Below, piece by piece: positions 63,879-64,000 of a stretch of DNA of 64,000 nucleotides. Origin of the DNA: Massospora cicadina (Eukaryota > Entomophthoromycota > Entomophthoromycetes > Entomophthorales > Entomophthoraceae); NCBI GenBank assembly GCA_022478985.1, contig JAKSZP010017405.1, forward strand, positions 1 through 64,000, in the 5' to 3' direction. The stretch's first letter is position 1. Each line of letters starts with the position of its first letter. The translations under genes were made by a program, and so were the position numbers. Below the pieces are notes generated by a model that was given only the letters and a program-made list of their open reading frames with translations, did no database searches and was not told the DNA's origin.

Positions 63879-64000
63879 ATTAGCAGCACGTTTTGTGGGC
63901 TTTTTATAAACTAATATTTGAAGTGAAAACTACAAAGTTCCCTGGTGATACATTCCTGGAGGTGGGCCAGCTTCTAGGGTTTTTTTAGTATAACAAGTAT

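Larger units (their letters stand above)
61856..64000 (-). mobile_element. Chromovirus J, 3' part, runs off the window
   Basis: Minus-strand fragment from the end of RNase H (63878) through integrase and chromodomain to a 3' LTR that begins at 62231 and is cut at 61856 by the LTR of I. The polypurine tract CTCAAAAGGAGAGTATAA and LTR start TGTAAGTCTGGAGACCC resemble element C (GGGTAA then TGTAAGTCC). The element continues beyond base 64000. Confidence 0.72.

Noticed and set aside
1..64000. CRISPR arrays, bacterial operons, riboswitches
   Set aside because: No regularly spaced identical repeats, no operon-like tight gene sets and no ribosome-binding sites. The tRNA promoter type and the retroelements are eukaryotic.

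Overview
The window looks like a transposon graveyard from a eukaryotic, probably fungal, nuclear genome. The reasons are chromodomain Ty3/gypsy retrotransposons with 5-bp target duplications, an APE-type LINE, a eukaryotic tRNA-Ala(AGC) with internal A and B boxes, and no intact host protein gene. A TE-inflated basidiomycete (rust-like) genome would fit, but the sequence does not fix the species. Nearly every coding region is broken by stops and frameshifts. Several losses are Asp-to-Asn or Cys-to-Tyr changes of the G-to-A type, and one LTR pair differs only by transitions where I compared it, which suggests a RIP-like or deamination history.

Layout. 1-1.25 kb: an unrecognised broken ORF. 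1.25-6.6 kb (minus): chromovirus A. 8.3-16.2 kb: three copies of an ORF1-only, HAL1-like non-LTR element (two minus, one plus), with a tRNA-Ala gene between copies 2 and 3. 16.6-18.8 kb: AT-rich, no gene seen. 18.8-19.0 kb: a pogo-like MITE. 19.25-21.08 kb: a miniature LTR element with exact TAAGG target duplications. 21.9-35.1 kb: nested gypsy elements K (minus), a solo LTR inside its integrase, D (plus) and C (plus, a chromovirus with a partly deleted integrase). 35.2-40.35 kb (minus): a LINE with ORF1 and ORF2. 40.4-50.3 kb: gypsy elements E (plus), F and G (minus). 51.03-56.99 kb: chromovirus B, the most complete element, with two full LTRs. 57.4-64 kb (minus): gypsy fragments H, I and J.

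How the parts relate. A and B share one architecture: no recognisable gag capsid, then protease, RT, RNase H, integrase and chromodomain. C is a cousin that keeps gag. J resembles C. D, E, G, H, I, K and the solo LTR form one or two other gypsy lineages with related LTR ends and a shared primer-binding site (TGGTG[C/G]TCA[C/T]TACAG) next to the LTR.

Three things stand out. First, the U3 part of the A, B, C and J LTRs carries a conserved reading frame. In A versus B its substitutions are mostly synonymous, and its ATG overlaps the pol stop as TAATG. Second, elements E, G and I carry a dUTPase-like domain between protease and RT. Third, three same-length ORF1-only elements share a 3' tail with the LINE and look like a non-autonomous LINE parasite family. 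All calls rest on reading the sequence by eye; no database search was possible.
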